A stretch of 64,000 nucleotides of DNA from Bacteroidales bacterium (GTDB lineage: Bacteria; Bacteroidota; Bacteroidia; Bacteroidales; UBA932), in contig SUYM01000014.1 in assembly GCA_015060455.1 (NCBI GenBank), positions 16,341-80,340 of the forward strand, written 5' to 3'. Below the pieces are notes generated by a model that saw only the letters and a program-made list of their open reading frames with translations, was not told the DNA's origin and searched no databases. The number at the start of each line of letters is the position of its first letter. Position 1 is the stretch's first letter. Of the stretch, positions 52,310 through 60,436 are shown in pieces. The translations under genes were made by a program, and so were the position numbers.

Positions 52310-55030
52310 ATGAGTATTGAAGATATCGATCTTCCTCAGGAGGGCGTAAACGAAAACGAAGAGAACGTAGAGGCAACCCGGGAAGATGTGGTTGCAGATG
52401 TTGCGCCCGGCAAATTTGACAGACTGCTCGGAGAGCATAGCCGCAAGTTCAAACTTTCGGGAATGTTCAAGGAGTGGTTCCTGGACTATTCTTCTTACGT
52501 GATTCTGTACCGTGCCGTGCCGCATATCGTGGACGGCATGAAGCCTGTGCAGAGGCGTGTGCTGCATGCGATGTGGCGCATAGACGACGGAAGATATACA
52601 AAGGTTGCGAATATCGTGGGACAGGCCATGCAGTTCCACCCGCACGGCGACCAGTCAATCCTCGGTGCGCTCGTGCAGTTGGGTCAGAAGAACTATCTGA
52701 TTGACTGCCAGGGTAACTGGGGTAATATCCTGACCGGCGACTCCAACGCCGCACCGCGTTACATCGAGGCTCGTCTGACCAAGTTCGCCAAGGAGGTGGT
52801 GTTCAACCCTAAGACCACCAACTGGATGACCTCATACGACGGACGTAACCAGGAACCTGTTGAACTCCCCATCAAATTCCCTCTCCTGCTTGCTCAGGGA
52901 GCCGAGGGTATTGCAGTGGGTCTTGCATCCAAGATTCTGCCTCATAATTTCAACGAACTTATAGACGCTTCCATCGCTCATCTCCAGGGCAAGGACTTCG
53001 AACTCTATCCGGACTTCCCTACCGGAGGTTCTGCCGATTGCAGCAAATATATGAAGGGACAGAGGGGCGGAGTCGTGAAGGTGCGTGCCAAGATCGAGAA
53101 GATAGACAAGAATACACTGTCCATCAATGAGGTGCCATACGGCAAGACTACACATATCCTTATAGATTCCATACTCAAGGCAAAGGACAAGGGAAAGATC
53201 AAGATCAAGAAGATCGATGACCTCACGACGGACAAGGTCAATATCCTGATTCATCTTCCTAACGATGTTTCTCCTGACAAGACCATCGACGCTCTGTATG
53301 CGTTCACAGACTGCGAGGTGTCGATTTCACCTAACACCTGTGTGATTGTAGATCACAAGCCGCAGTTCCTCAGTGTGGATGATGTGCTCAGATACAGCAC
53401 GGACCACACTCGCGACCTGCTCGGGCAGGAGTTGCAGATCAGACTGGATGAACTCGAGAACGACTGGCATTACAGTTCGTTGGAGAAGATCTTCTTTGAG
53501 AACAGGGTATATAAACTTCTGGAAAATGACAGCGCGAAGACTTGGGAAGACCAGTTGGATGCTGTATTCGAGAAGATGAAGGAGTTCCAGGGCCTTCTGC
53601 ACCGCGAGATCACCATGGAAGACATACACAAACTGGTCGAGAAGCCAGTAAGGAAGATTTCCAAGTTCGATGTCAAGGCCGTGGAGGATAAATTGAAGGG
53701 TATCGAGGATGAGATGGATGAGGTGAAGAACCACCTTGCACATCTTACAGAGTTCACTATCAACTACTTCAAGAACCTCAAAAAGAAATACGGAAAGGCA
53801 TATCCGCGTCAGACAGAACTTGTAGGCTTCGAGTCGATTGCTGTGACCAAGGTGGTGAGCAACAATGCGAAACTATATGCCAACAAGGCGGAAGGTTTCG
53901 TGGGCATCGCCCTCAAAAAGGAGGATAATGCCGAGTTCATCTGCGACTGTTCTGACCTTTCCGAGATCATTGTCATCCACAAGGACGGCAAGTATGTCGT
54001 GACAAAGGTGACCGAGAAGGCGTTCTTCGGAAAGGATATTCTGTATGTAGGTCTGTTCGACAGGAATGACCAGAGAACCATATATAATGTAATATATCGT
54101 GACGGAAAGACCTCGACCAGTTATGCAAAGAGGTTTGCTGTAACCAGCGTGACACGCGACAAGGAATACGACATCACCCAGGGAGTGCCGGGTTCGCAGA
54201 TTCTCTGGTTCACGGTCAACCACAACGGTGAGGCTGAGACTGTCAAGATATATTACAGACAGCGTCCAAAACTCAAGAAACTCATTGAGGAGTATGATTT
54301 CTCCGAACTGCTGATCAAGGGTCGCGCTGCAAGAGGTAACCTCGTGTCAAAGAATCCGATAAACAAGATCCAGCTCAAGTCAAAGGGCGTGTCAACCATC
54401 GGAGGAAAGGACATCTGGTTTGACGAGGACATCCAGAGACTGAACGAGGACGGACGCGGTCTGCACCTGGGACAGTTCAACACGGGAGACCATATTCTGG
54501 CCATCTTCAAGGACGGCACCTATTACACGACATCATTCGACCTGAGCAACAGATATCAGGGCGAACTTCTGAAGATCGAGAAACTGGACGCAGGAAAGAC
54601 TTATACGGCTCTGTATTATGACAAGTCGGTGGCGTCATTCTATGTGAAGCGATTCTCATTCGACATCAGCGACAACACTCCTGTAAGTTTCATTTCCGAG
54701 GCCAAGGGTTCATATCTCGTGGAACTGAGCGATGACAGGCATCCTCAGTTCGAGATCACCTTCGGCGGCAAGCATGAGCACAGGGAGGCTGAGGTGGTCG
54801 GCGCAGAGGAGTTCATCGCGAAGAAGGGTCTGCAGGCAAAGGGCAAGAAGGTCAGCGCGATGGATGTGAAGGCGGTCAGGTTCGTGGAGCCGCTGCATCT
54901 GCCTGAGGACGATGTTACGCCTCAGGAGTCAGAGGCTGAAAATCAGGCAGGCGAGATAGACAACTCCGATGTGGATGATCCTATCGACCTTACGCTTCCG
55001 GATGACGATATTCAATTGTCGTTGTTCTGA
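52310..55030 (+). CDS. parC: DNA gyrase/topoisomerase IV subunit A (ParC-like)
   Basis: A 906-residue type IIA topoisomerase breakage-reunion subunit. The catalytic tyrosine is Y151 in AAPRYIEARL, after the winged-helix HPHGDQSILGALVQLGQ. A coiled-coil gate region (about 400-480) and a C-terminal beta-propeller (about 520-850) follow, then an acidic tail. No GyrA box (QRRGGKG-like) is present in the propeller, so ParC is the better name than GyrA. It would pair with a ParE-type ATPase not found in this window, to decatenate daughter chromosomes. Two GTCAT-like sequences lie between its stop and aroK. Confidence 0.92.
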   Translation: MSIEDIDLPQEGVNENEENVEATREDVVADVAPGKFDRLLGEHSRKFKLSGMFKEWFLDYSSYVILYRAVPHIVDGMKPVQRRVLHAMWRIDDGRYTKVANIVGQAMQFHPHGDQSILGALVQLGQKNYLIDCQGNWGNILTGDSNAAPRYIEARLTKFAKEVVFNPKTTNWMTSYDGRNQEPVELPIKFPLLLAQGAEGIAVGLASKILPHNFNELIDASIAHLQGKDFELYPDFPTGGSADCSKYMKGQRGGVVKVRAKIEKIDKNTLSINEVPYGKTTHILIDSILKAKDKGKIKIKKIDDLTTDKVNILIHLPNDVSPDKTIDALYAFTDCEVSISPNTCVIVDHKPQFLSVDDVLRYSTDHTRDLLGQELQIRLDELENDWHYSSLEKIFFENRVYKLLENDSAKTWEDQLDAVFEKMKEFQGLLHREITMEDIHKLVEKPVRKISKFDVKAVEDKLKGIEDEMDEVKNHLAHLTEFTINYFKNLKKKYGKAYPRQTELVGFESIAVTKVVSNNAKLYANKAEGFVGIALKKEDNAEFICDCSDLSEIIVIHKDGKYVVTKVTEKAFFGKDILYVGLFDRNDQRTIYNVIYRDGKTSTSYAKRFAVTSVTRDKEYDITQGVPGSQILWFTVNHNGEAETVKIYYRQRPKLKKLIEEYDFSELLIKGRAARGNLVSKNPINKIQLKSKGVSTIGGKDIWFDEDIQRLNEDGRGLHLGQFNTGDHILAIFKDGTYYTTSFDLSNRYQGELLKIEKLDAGKTYTALYYDKSVASFYVKRFSFDISDNTPVSFISEAKGSYLVELSDDRHPQFEITFGGKHEHREAEVVGAEEFIAKKGLQAKGKKVSAMDVKAVRFVEPLHLPEDDVTPQESEAENQAGEIDNSDVDDPIDLTLPDDDIQLSLF

Positions 55031-55094
55031 CGTGCCTGTCATGTCGAGCCTTTAGCCCTGAGCGAAGTCGAACGGGGAGCAAAGCCAATTACAT

Positions 55095-55132
55095 TGTCAT
55101 GTCGAGCAAGCAAAGCGAGTCGAGACATCTAT
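55095..55132 (+). repeat. GTCAT-type hairpin element in the aroK leader
   Basis: Plus-strand reading GTC-ATGTC, loop, GACAT-CT, ending 6 bp before the aroK ATG at 55139. A degenerate related sequence without a matching 3' arm precedes it (about 55037-55075). Confidence 0.8.
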
Positions 55133-55138
55133 AACATT

Positions 55139-55897
55139 ATGATAATATCATTAACAGGATTCATGGGATGCGGCAAGAGCAGCGTCGGGAGGGCACTCTC
55201 GAAACTGCTCTGCTGCCCTTTTATGGACCTTGATGCGGAGATTGAGACAAGGAGCGGGCGGACGATTCCGGAGATATTTGAGGCGGATGGGGAGAAGGAG
55301 TTCCGCCGCATCGAGAAGGAGACGCTGAAAGATATTCTTGAAACAGGCGGCAGGGTGCTTGAGATTCCGAAGACCCCCGCCCTCCCTACGGTCGGGCACC
55401 CCCTAGCCGGGGGTGGCATGTCTTCTCCATCTTCAAGCACACCTGCCTGTAAAAATCAAGAACATCCTTCGAACGAAAGGCCCCAGATGATACTGGCACT
55501 GGGTGGTGGAGCGGTGATGACGCCGGCATGTGAGAGGATGGTGCACCGGGACACTGTGTGCGTGTATCTGAGGGCATCAGTGGACACTCTGATAGAGCAT
55601 CTCACGTGCGAAACCGCAGGCAGACCGCTGCTCGCTGACACGGCAGCGCAAAGAGATCCTCACGCAGCAGTTGCTGCTCAGGATGAGGTAAACGCTACGT
55701 CATTGCGAGGTGCAGAGCCCTTCACGTCATTGCGAGAAGCGAAGCGACGTGGCAATCCACTACAAGAACGTATAACACAGTTAATGAAGCAACGCTCATC
55801 CACCTACGAGCGGACAGCACACATCATCATCGACACCGACGGAAAAAGCATCAACCGGATTGCAGAGGAACTCATAACCCGTCACAAATTGCAATAA
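55139..55897 (+). CDS. aroK: Shikimate kinase with two repeat-encoded insertions
   Basis: Start set at 55139 (MIISLTGFMGCGKSSVG), since the open frame upstream reads through a hairpin repeat. The 252-residue product is 80 longer than usual. Core motifs are intact: Walker A GFMGCGKSS (7-15), the shikimate-binding D32 and R57, the GGG motif (122-124) and the LID arginine R162 in GRPLL. Insertions at about 71-115 and 168-208 have no counterpart in normal shikimate kinases; their DNA holds a 7-bp perfect hairpin (55397-55415) and a GTCAT-type element (55725-55758). Both lie in surface regions, the second in the flexible LID that closes over ATP. The enzyme makes shikimate 3-phosphate in aromatic amino acid synthesis. 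Confidence 0.85.
   Translation: MIISLTGFMGCGKSSVGRALSKLLCCPFMDLDAEIETRSGRTIPEIFEADGEKEFRRIEKETLKDILETGGRVLEIPKTPALPTVGHPLAGGGMSSPSSSTPACKNQEHPSNERPQMILALGGGAVMTPACERMVHRDTVCVYLRASVDTLIEHLTCETAGRPLLADTAAQRDPHAAVAAQDEVNATSLRGAEPFTSLREAKRRGNPLQERITQLMKQRSSTYERTAHIIIDTDGKSINRIAEELITRHKLQ
55397..55415. repeat. Perfect CACCCCC hairpin within aroK insertion 1
   Basis: CACCCCC, loop TAGCC, GGGGGTG: a 7-bp perfect stem embedded in the first inserted segment. It follows CCCTCCCTACGGTCGGG and resembles a second class of dispersed repeat rather than the GTCAT family. Confidence 0.7.
55725..55758 (+). repeat. GTCAT-type hairpin element within aroK insertion 2
   Basis: Plus-strand reading GTC-ATTGC, loop, GCAAT-CC. 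It is translated in frame as TSLREAKRRGNP inside the LID region of shikimate kinase. A half-copy (GTCATTGCGAGG, 55699-55710) stands just before it, showing local duplication. Confidence 0.8.
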
Positions 55898-55916
55898 ATC
55901 ACCCGAAAACCTATAA

Positions 55917-56588
55917 CCAGAATACATCGGCACTCTGATAGACAACATAATCAGCCAAGATATTCAGAAACGCTATAAGATACGCAATATAGATGCATTG
56001 AAAAGGCTTGCCCATCAGATTCTGAATGAAACTCCTACGCTTATCGTCAAAGATACGCTTCAGAATATCATCGGCATCAAAAGCGAACGCACTCTTGGCA
56101 ATTACCTTATGTACCTGAATCAGACTTACCTGATATCAACCATAAGCAAGTACTCGTCAAAAAGCCGCGAGAGAGCAAGAAATGAAAAATCCTACGCCAT
56201 CGACGTGGCTTTTATGGATAAGCGGGAGAATGCGTTCACGGGAGAGAACCTTGGATGGAGACTGGAAACCATCGTTTATCTGGAACTTCTCCGCAGAAAA
56301 GCCGGAACCGGCAATGACATATACTACTATCAAGGCAGAAGTGCAGAAACAGACTTTGTTGTCTGCGACGGTAACAAGACACTGGCAATATATCAGGTCA
56401 GTTACGACATCTCCAACGAGAAAACCAGAAGACGCGAAATCAGAGGATGTATAGCCGGAGCCAAAGCAACAAAATGCGATAACATTTTCTTGATCACTGA
56501 CCATGAAAGCGAAATTATAGAAGAAGGCGGATATACAATTCAAGTTATCCTGATTTGGGAATGGATGACCATGGTGATGTCTTCGTAG
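55917..56588 (+). pseudogene. Headless DUF4143-type AAA+ ATPase remnant
   Basis: The frame opens just after an in-frame TAA (55914-55916) and matches only the C-terminal half of the AAA/DUF4143 ATPase family: YIGTLIDNIISQDIQKRYKI, LNETPTLIVKDTLQNIIGIK, TLGNYLMYLNQTYLI and the nuclease-like ETDFVV...YQVSYDI region. The N-terminal Walker motifs are absent and there is no ATG; a TTG at 55998 is the first possible start. The last residues after ILIWEW are read from a copied fragment of the neighbouring helicase tail (56562-56610), so the 3' end is also altered. It is probably dead. Confidence 0.75.
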
Positions 56589-56610
56589 GAGATGCCGTCT
56601 GGGCAGGCTT
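56562..56610. repeat. Displaced copy of the helicase 3' end
   Basis: These 49 bp match 58084-58132 at 48 positions; the latter lies in the last codons of the helicase gene. It is a direct repeat with a period of 1522 bp enclosing the ATPase gene at 56687-57898. Confidence 0.9.
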
Positions 56611-56666
56611 GCCTTTCTGATTCCACATCAAAAGGGATTCTTTCCTGACGAATGACTGCAAAGTGG

Positions 56667-56680
56667 TCAAGTTTCACCCT
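56667..56680. repeat. 14-bp repeat shared by two minus-strand gene ends
   Basis: AAGTTTCACCCTTC here is identical to 58055-58068, where it includes the helicase stop. It lies 6 bp beyond the stop of the ATPase gene. The order of this repeat and the 49-bp one is reversed between the two sites. Confidence 0.8.
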
Positions 56681-56686
56681 TCATAC

Positions 56687-57898
56687 TTAATACAAGAAGC
56701 CTAACATCCAAAGCGGTAGTTTTGCACCATCCGGCATATCCCAGTCATCAGCAAAGATATATGAATCCTTAAGACCGGCAATCTGAGAAAAGTCTTTGCT
56801 TCGGCCACCAATTTCAAAGGTATACCTGCCATCTATCTTGAAATCACCTTGCGTCTTTCCATATTCCACTCGATGACATTCTGCCAGACTGTTTATGGCA
56901 AAGCACTCTCTGGCTGTTCCTATGGCGACTTTACCCGGAGCCAAGGCGTGGAGAAAGTTAGGATTCTCCATATATATTTTATCCGGTTTAGATAGTTTGC
57001 CCATCTTCTTTTTGTCGGAATAGAGCAGATTAAATACTTTGGCATCGCCAAGGTATTTAAGATATTCCACCACTGTGTCTCGACCTATTTCCAATGATCC
57101 GGCCAGTTTGTTTGCATTGAGTTCGAACGGAACTTCTTCCGCAATGAGTTTTACCAATGCCTGGATCTTTCGTATGTTGGAGACATCTACATTACAGATT
57201 TGTGGCAATTCAGTTTCTATGATATAGTTGACCACCTGTTCAATACGAGTATAGTATTCGTCTTCCCCCTCAAGCAGGAACGGATAGTAGCCTTTTTCGA
57301 GATATTCTTTGAAAAGTACGATAGGCTTACACTTGGATGTTACAGCCTCCCACAATTCGTATGGACGTGACAAAATATCTTCCAAAGTCCATTTTGGAAA
57401 GTCCAGACCATGATAGAATTTCAGTGATTCGCGGAATGATAGCCCGGGCATGGTATATTTAATGGCACGACGTGAAAGATCCGCATCGCCCTCTCTTAGT
57501 TGAAGAAGAGACGAACCGCTTACAATGAGTTTTAGGGATGGGAAGAGTTCATATATTTCTTTTACCTCGCGGCTCCAGTCCGTTGTTCCCGGCTTGTATT
57601 TATGTATTTCATCAATTACAAGGAGATCTCCACCATGTATATGAAACTCCTCTGCGAGTCCAACCAATGTTCTTGTAGAGAAATCGACGGTGTCCGCCGA
57701 GCAATAAAGAACGCTTCGGTCACCAGGCAGGTAGTTCTGCTTGAGATGCTGTTTGATAAGAGTAGATTTTCCCACACCTTTTGGCCCCATAATGCTTATA
57801 ATCTGCGCATTCCAATGAATCTGATCTATCTTTTCGCGAATGATCTTCATTGATGTATTTGCCAAAAGTCTGTCGTGTTTTCTGAATAAAGCGTCCAT
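56687..57898 (-). CDS. AAA+ ATPase with DUF4143-type C-terminal domain
   Basis: A complete 403-residue protein: Walker A GPKGVGKST (38-46), Walker B LLVIDEIHK (92-100), SGSSLLQL near 132, and a C-terminal restriction-nuclease-like domain (RECFAINSLAECHRVEYGKT, YTFEIGGRSKDF). Such ATPases are abundant in Bacteroidetes, often in mobile or variable spots; biochemical role unknown, with toxin-antitoxin or defence roles only proposed. It is a relative, not a close copy, of the remnant at 55917-56588 on the other strand. It is bounded by duplicated helicase-tail sequence, which suggests a recent arrival. Confidence 0.85.
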   Translation of the reverse strand: MDALFRKHDRLLANTSMKIIREKIDQIHWNAQIISIMGPKGVGKSTLIKQHLKQNYLPGDRSVLYCSADTVDFSTRTLVGLAEEFHIHGGDLLVIDEIHKYKPGTTDWSREVKEIYELFPSLKLIVSGSSLLQLREGDADLSRRAIKYTMPGLSFRESLKFYHGLDFPKWTLEDILSRPYELWEAVTSKCKPIVLFKEYLEKGYYPFLLEGEDEYYTRIEQVVNYIIETELPQICNVDVSNIRKIQALVKLIAEEVPFELNANKLAGSLEIGRDTVVEYLKYLGDAKVFNLLYSDKKKMGKLSKPDKIYMENPNFLHALAPGKVAIGTARECFAINSLAECHRVEYGKTQGDFKIDGRYTFEIGGRSKDFSQIAGLKDSYIFADDWDMPDGAKLPLWMLGFLY

Positions 57899-58054
57899 AT
57901 CTTCATATTTTTATGAGTCAAAGATATTAAAAGTGTTGCGCACAAACAACACTTTTGTAAAAAAAATGATGTTTACGCGCAACAAATATGCGTGATTATC
58001 CAATTCCTTTGGGACAATATCTGATAAACTTTCTTGCACGACCTTCCTCGCTGT

Positions 58055-58068
58055 AAGTTTCACCCTTC
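58055..58068. repeat. 14-bp repeat at the helicase stop
   Basis: Identical to 56667-56680. Read on the minus strand, it covers the last two helicase codons (Glu-Gly), the TGA at 58060-58062 and the five bases after it. Confidence 0.8.
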
Positions 58069-60270
58069 CACTTCCATTGAGGCGATGACCATGGTGATGT
58101 CTTCGTAGGAGATGCCGTCGGGGCAGGCTTGCTTGATGGCGGCAAGACCGCTGAGGGTGCCTACCTGCGAGACAACTTCCATGATGGCTTCGGCCTTGTC
58201 ATCCGAGACAAAATCGGAGAGCGGGATGGCACCCTGGGCGACGTAGCGGGCCAGATGGCTGTGGACCGTGCGCTGATGCAGATCACGTTCCTGGGCTATT
58301 TCCTTAACGGAAAGTCCCTGCTTATATAGTTTGAAGGTTATCTGCCGCGTGTCCTCCTTCTTGGGCTTCTCCAGTTTAGAGGCGGCCTTGGATGCTTTCC
58401 CGGAAGCCTTGCCCGCGGACGTCCTGCCACCGGAGGTCTTCAATTCCTTGGGCACAAATCCCGAAGCCTCATAGACGGCCTTCTGACGCGCACGCAGGAA
58501 AGCCTCGGTCGAAAAGTCCTGACTTGACATGGATTTCAGAAGGTGGCGTATGGTTTCAAGTTCGAGATGCAGGTCAGACCATATATTACCGTAGCGTTTC
58601 AGGAGGTCCTTGTTCTCGGCCTTTATATCCTTCATCTTGTCGAGGAAATCTCCGTATGCTGCATCCAGTTCGTTCAGGAAATACCAGCAGCCGTTCCTTA
58701 TACGGTGGTTGAACTCCTCGCCGCACAGTTCATCGTATGACTTTCCTGCTACAATATGCCTCCATTTCTGCCCCACCGGAACTACCTTCTGACCAAGCGC
58801 GTTCAATATATCATTATGCTTCTGGGCCAGTCCCACAACGCTTCCTGACGGAAAATCCTTGCACACGGCAAGCATACGTTTCTGCTGATAAGCCAGATTT
58901 GTGAAATCGAACATATCCCCGAGCAACTGACAGAAATATTCCTGCTTGATGGCTTCAAGCCTGCCGAGGCTGTCCTCTGCCGCCTGATCCTGCCCCTGAA
59001 TATAATCCTCGACACGAAGGTCCGTGATTACTGAACTCTGACGCAGAGGTGTCGCCAGGACCATGCCTTCCAGGGTGCGGCAGCGGCTGAGAGCCACATA
59101 CACCTGTCCGGAAGCAAAGGATGCAGCCGCATCAATTATAGCCTTGTCAAAGGTGAGTCCCTGGCTTTTGTGGATGGTTATTGCCCAGGCAAGGCGCAGC
59201 GGATATTGTCTGAATACGCCCTGCACCTGGGTCTCCATCTCCTGAGTCTGCTCATTGATGACATACTTGCTGTTCTCCCACTCCAACTGTTCCACGGCAA
59301 TGAGTTCATCCTCATCGGGACATCTGACAAGTATCACATCTTCAAGCACTTCCTCCACATGACCTATCTTGCCGTTATAATACCGCCTCTCGGACGACGG
59401 ATCATTCTTGACAAACATCACCTGCGCTCCCCTTTTCAGTTCCAGACACACCTCGGTGGGATAGGAATATTCAGGGAAGGTGCCGCTTATCTCCGCCTCG
59501 AACCTATGAAGAGGCTCTTCGATAAGGTCCAGTTGCTGCTGATTATATGAATTGGCCGTATTGTTATGGGTCGTCAGCCTTATATATCCTTCCTGCGGGT
59601 CAGGTGTGAACTCGGGCATATATCTGGCATTCAGCGAATCGATCACCTGTCGGGAAGGGCGGCCGGCACGTACGGCATTGAGTATGGATATGAACTGCTC
59701 GTCCTGCTGACGATAGACCTGCTTCAACTCTATCGTCACATAATCCACTGCTGCAAGAGCACGACTGCCGAAGAAATATGGGGTTGTATAATAATTACTG
59801 AGCAGGGCTGCCTCCTCATCGGTCACCACGGGAGTCAACTGCTGGAGGTCTCCTATCATCAGCAGTTGCACTCCGCCGAAAGGCCTGTTGCGGTCGCGGA
59901 AACGTCTCAGCACAGAATCCACCGCATCAAGAAGGTCGCTGCGGACCATGCTGATTTCATCTATCACGAGAATGTCTATGGTCTTGATTATGCTGCGCTT
60001 CTCCTTGCTGAAAGCGAACTTGGACTCGATCTTGACTCCGGGTATATAGGGATGCAGGGGCAGTTGGAAGAACGAATGTATGGTCACTCCGCCGGCATTG
60101 ATGGCAGCGATACCCGTAGGCGCCACCACAACCACCCTCTTGCTCGAAGATTCGACCACCTCACGCAGAAATGTAGTCTTTCCCGTCCCCGCCTTACCTG
60201 TCAGGAACACGCTCTTGCCTGTATTCTCCACAAACTCCCAGGCTGCCTTCAACTGCTGATTGCCTTTCAT
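58060..60270 (-). CDS. PIF1-like helicase with C-terminal helix-turn-helix
   Basis: A 736-residue SF1B helicase. Walker A GKAGTGKTT (25-33), Walker B LVIDEISM near 99, QLLMIGDLQQL (motif III) near 130, and the C-terminal AWAITIHKSQGLTFDKAIID with VALSRCRTLEG (motifs V-VI) near 360-410 are all present. From about 640 a linker rich in Gly/Ser/Lys leads to a helix-turn-helix domain of the RecQ-associated type (LYKQGLSVKEIAQERDLHQR). It probably unwinds difficult DNA structures. Its 3' end has been copied to 56562-56610 beside an inserted ATPase gene. Confidence 0.9.
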   Translation of the reverse strand: MKGNQQLKAAWEFVENTGKSVFLTGKAGTGKTTFLREVVESSSKRVVVVAPTGIAAINAGGVTIHSFFQLPLHPYIPGVKIESKFAFSKEKRSIIKTIDILVIDEISMVRSDLLDAVDSVLRRFRDRNRPFGGVQLLMIGDLQQLTPVVTDEEAALLSNYYTTPYFFGSRALAAVDYVTIELKQVYRQQDEQFISILNAVRAGRPSRQVIDSLNARYMPEFTPDPQEGYIRLTTHNNTANSYNQQQLDLIEEPLHRFEAEISGTFPEYSYPTEVCLELKRGAQVMFVKNDPSSERRYYNGKIGHVEEVLEDVILVRCPDEDELIAVEQLEWENSKYVINEQTQEMETQVQGVFRQYPLRLAWAITIHKSQGLTFDKAIIDAAASFASGQVYVALSRCRTLEGMVLATPLRQSSVITDLRVEDYIQGQDQAAEDSLGRLEAIKQEYFCQLLGDMFDFTNLAYQQKRMLAVCKDFPSGSVVGLAQKHNDILNALGQKVVPVGQKWRHIVAGKSYDELCGEEFNHRIRNGCWYFLNELDAAYGDFLDKMKDIKAENKDLLKRYGNIWSDLHLELETIRHLLKSMSSQDFSTEAFLRARQKAVYEASGFVPKELKTSGGRTSAGKASGKASKAASKLEKPKKEDTRQITFKLYKQGLSVKEIAQERDLHQRTVHSHLARYVAQGAIPLSDFVSDDKAEAIMEVVSQVGTLSGLAAIKQACPDGISYEDITMVIASMEVEG
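58084..58132. repeat. Source copy of the displaced helicase-tail repeat
   Basis: Coding sequence of the last helicase codons, repeated with one mismatch at 56562-56610. Confidence 0.9.
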
Positions 60271-60361
60271 AAAACCACATTATGTTTTGCCCCTCCCAGA
60301 TCTGACATTCAAGTCTGACATTCCGGTGTCGGAGCGGTCTCATTTACGAGCGCTAAATTAC

Positions 60362-60373
60362 TGACAATTGTCA
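60362..60373. promoter_or_regulatory. 12-bp perfect palindrome upstream of the helicase gene
   Basis: TGACAATTGTCA lies in the 166-bp gap before the helicase start, with GTTG upstream and TAATTTAG (a weak -7-like box) just downstream on the minus strand. It could be an operator; only its symmetry and position support this. Confidence 0.35.
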
Positions 60374-60436
60374 TCCGGTGCAACACTTTTCACCCCGTCC
60401 GGCAGATTTCCGCCATACCAAAAACTAAAAAAGAAA

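Noticed and set aside
56667..58068. Insertion sequence with terminal repeats around the ATPase gene
   Set aside because: The repeats are direct, unequal and in swapped order, and no transposase is encoded.
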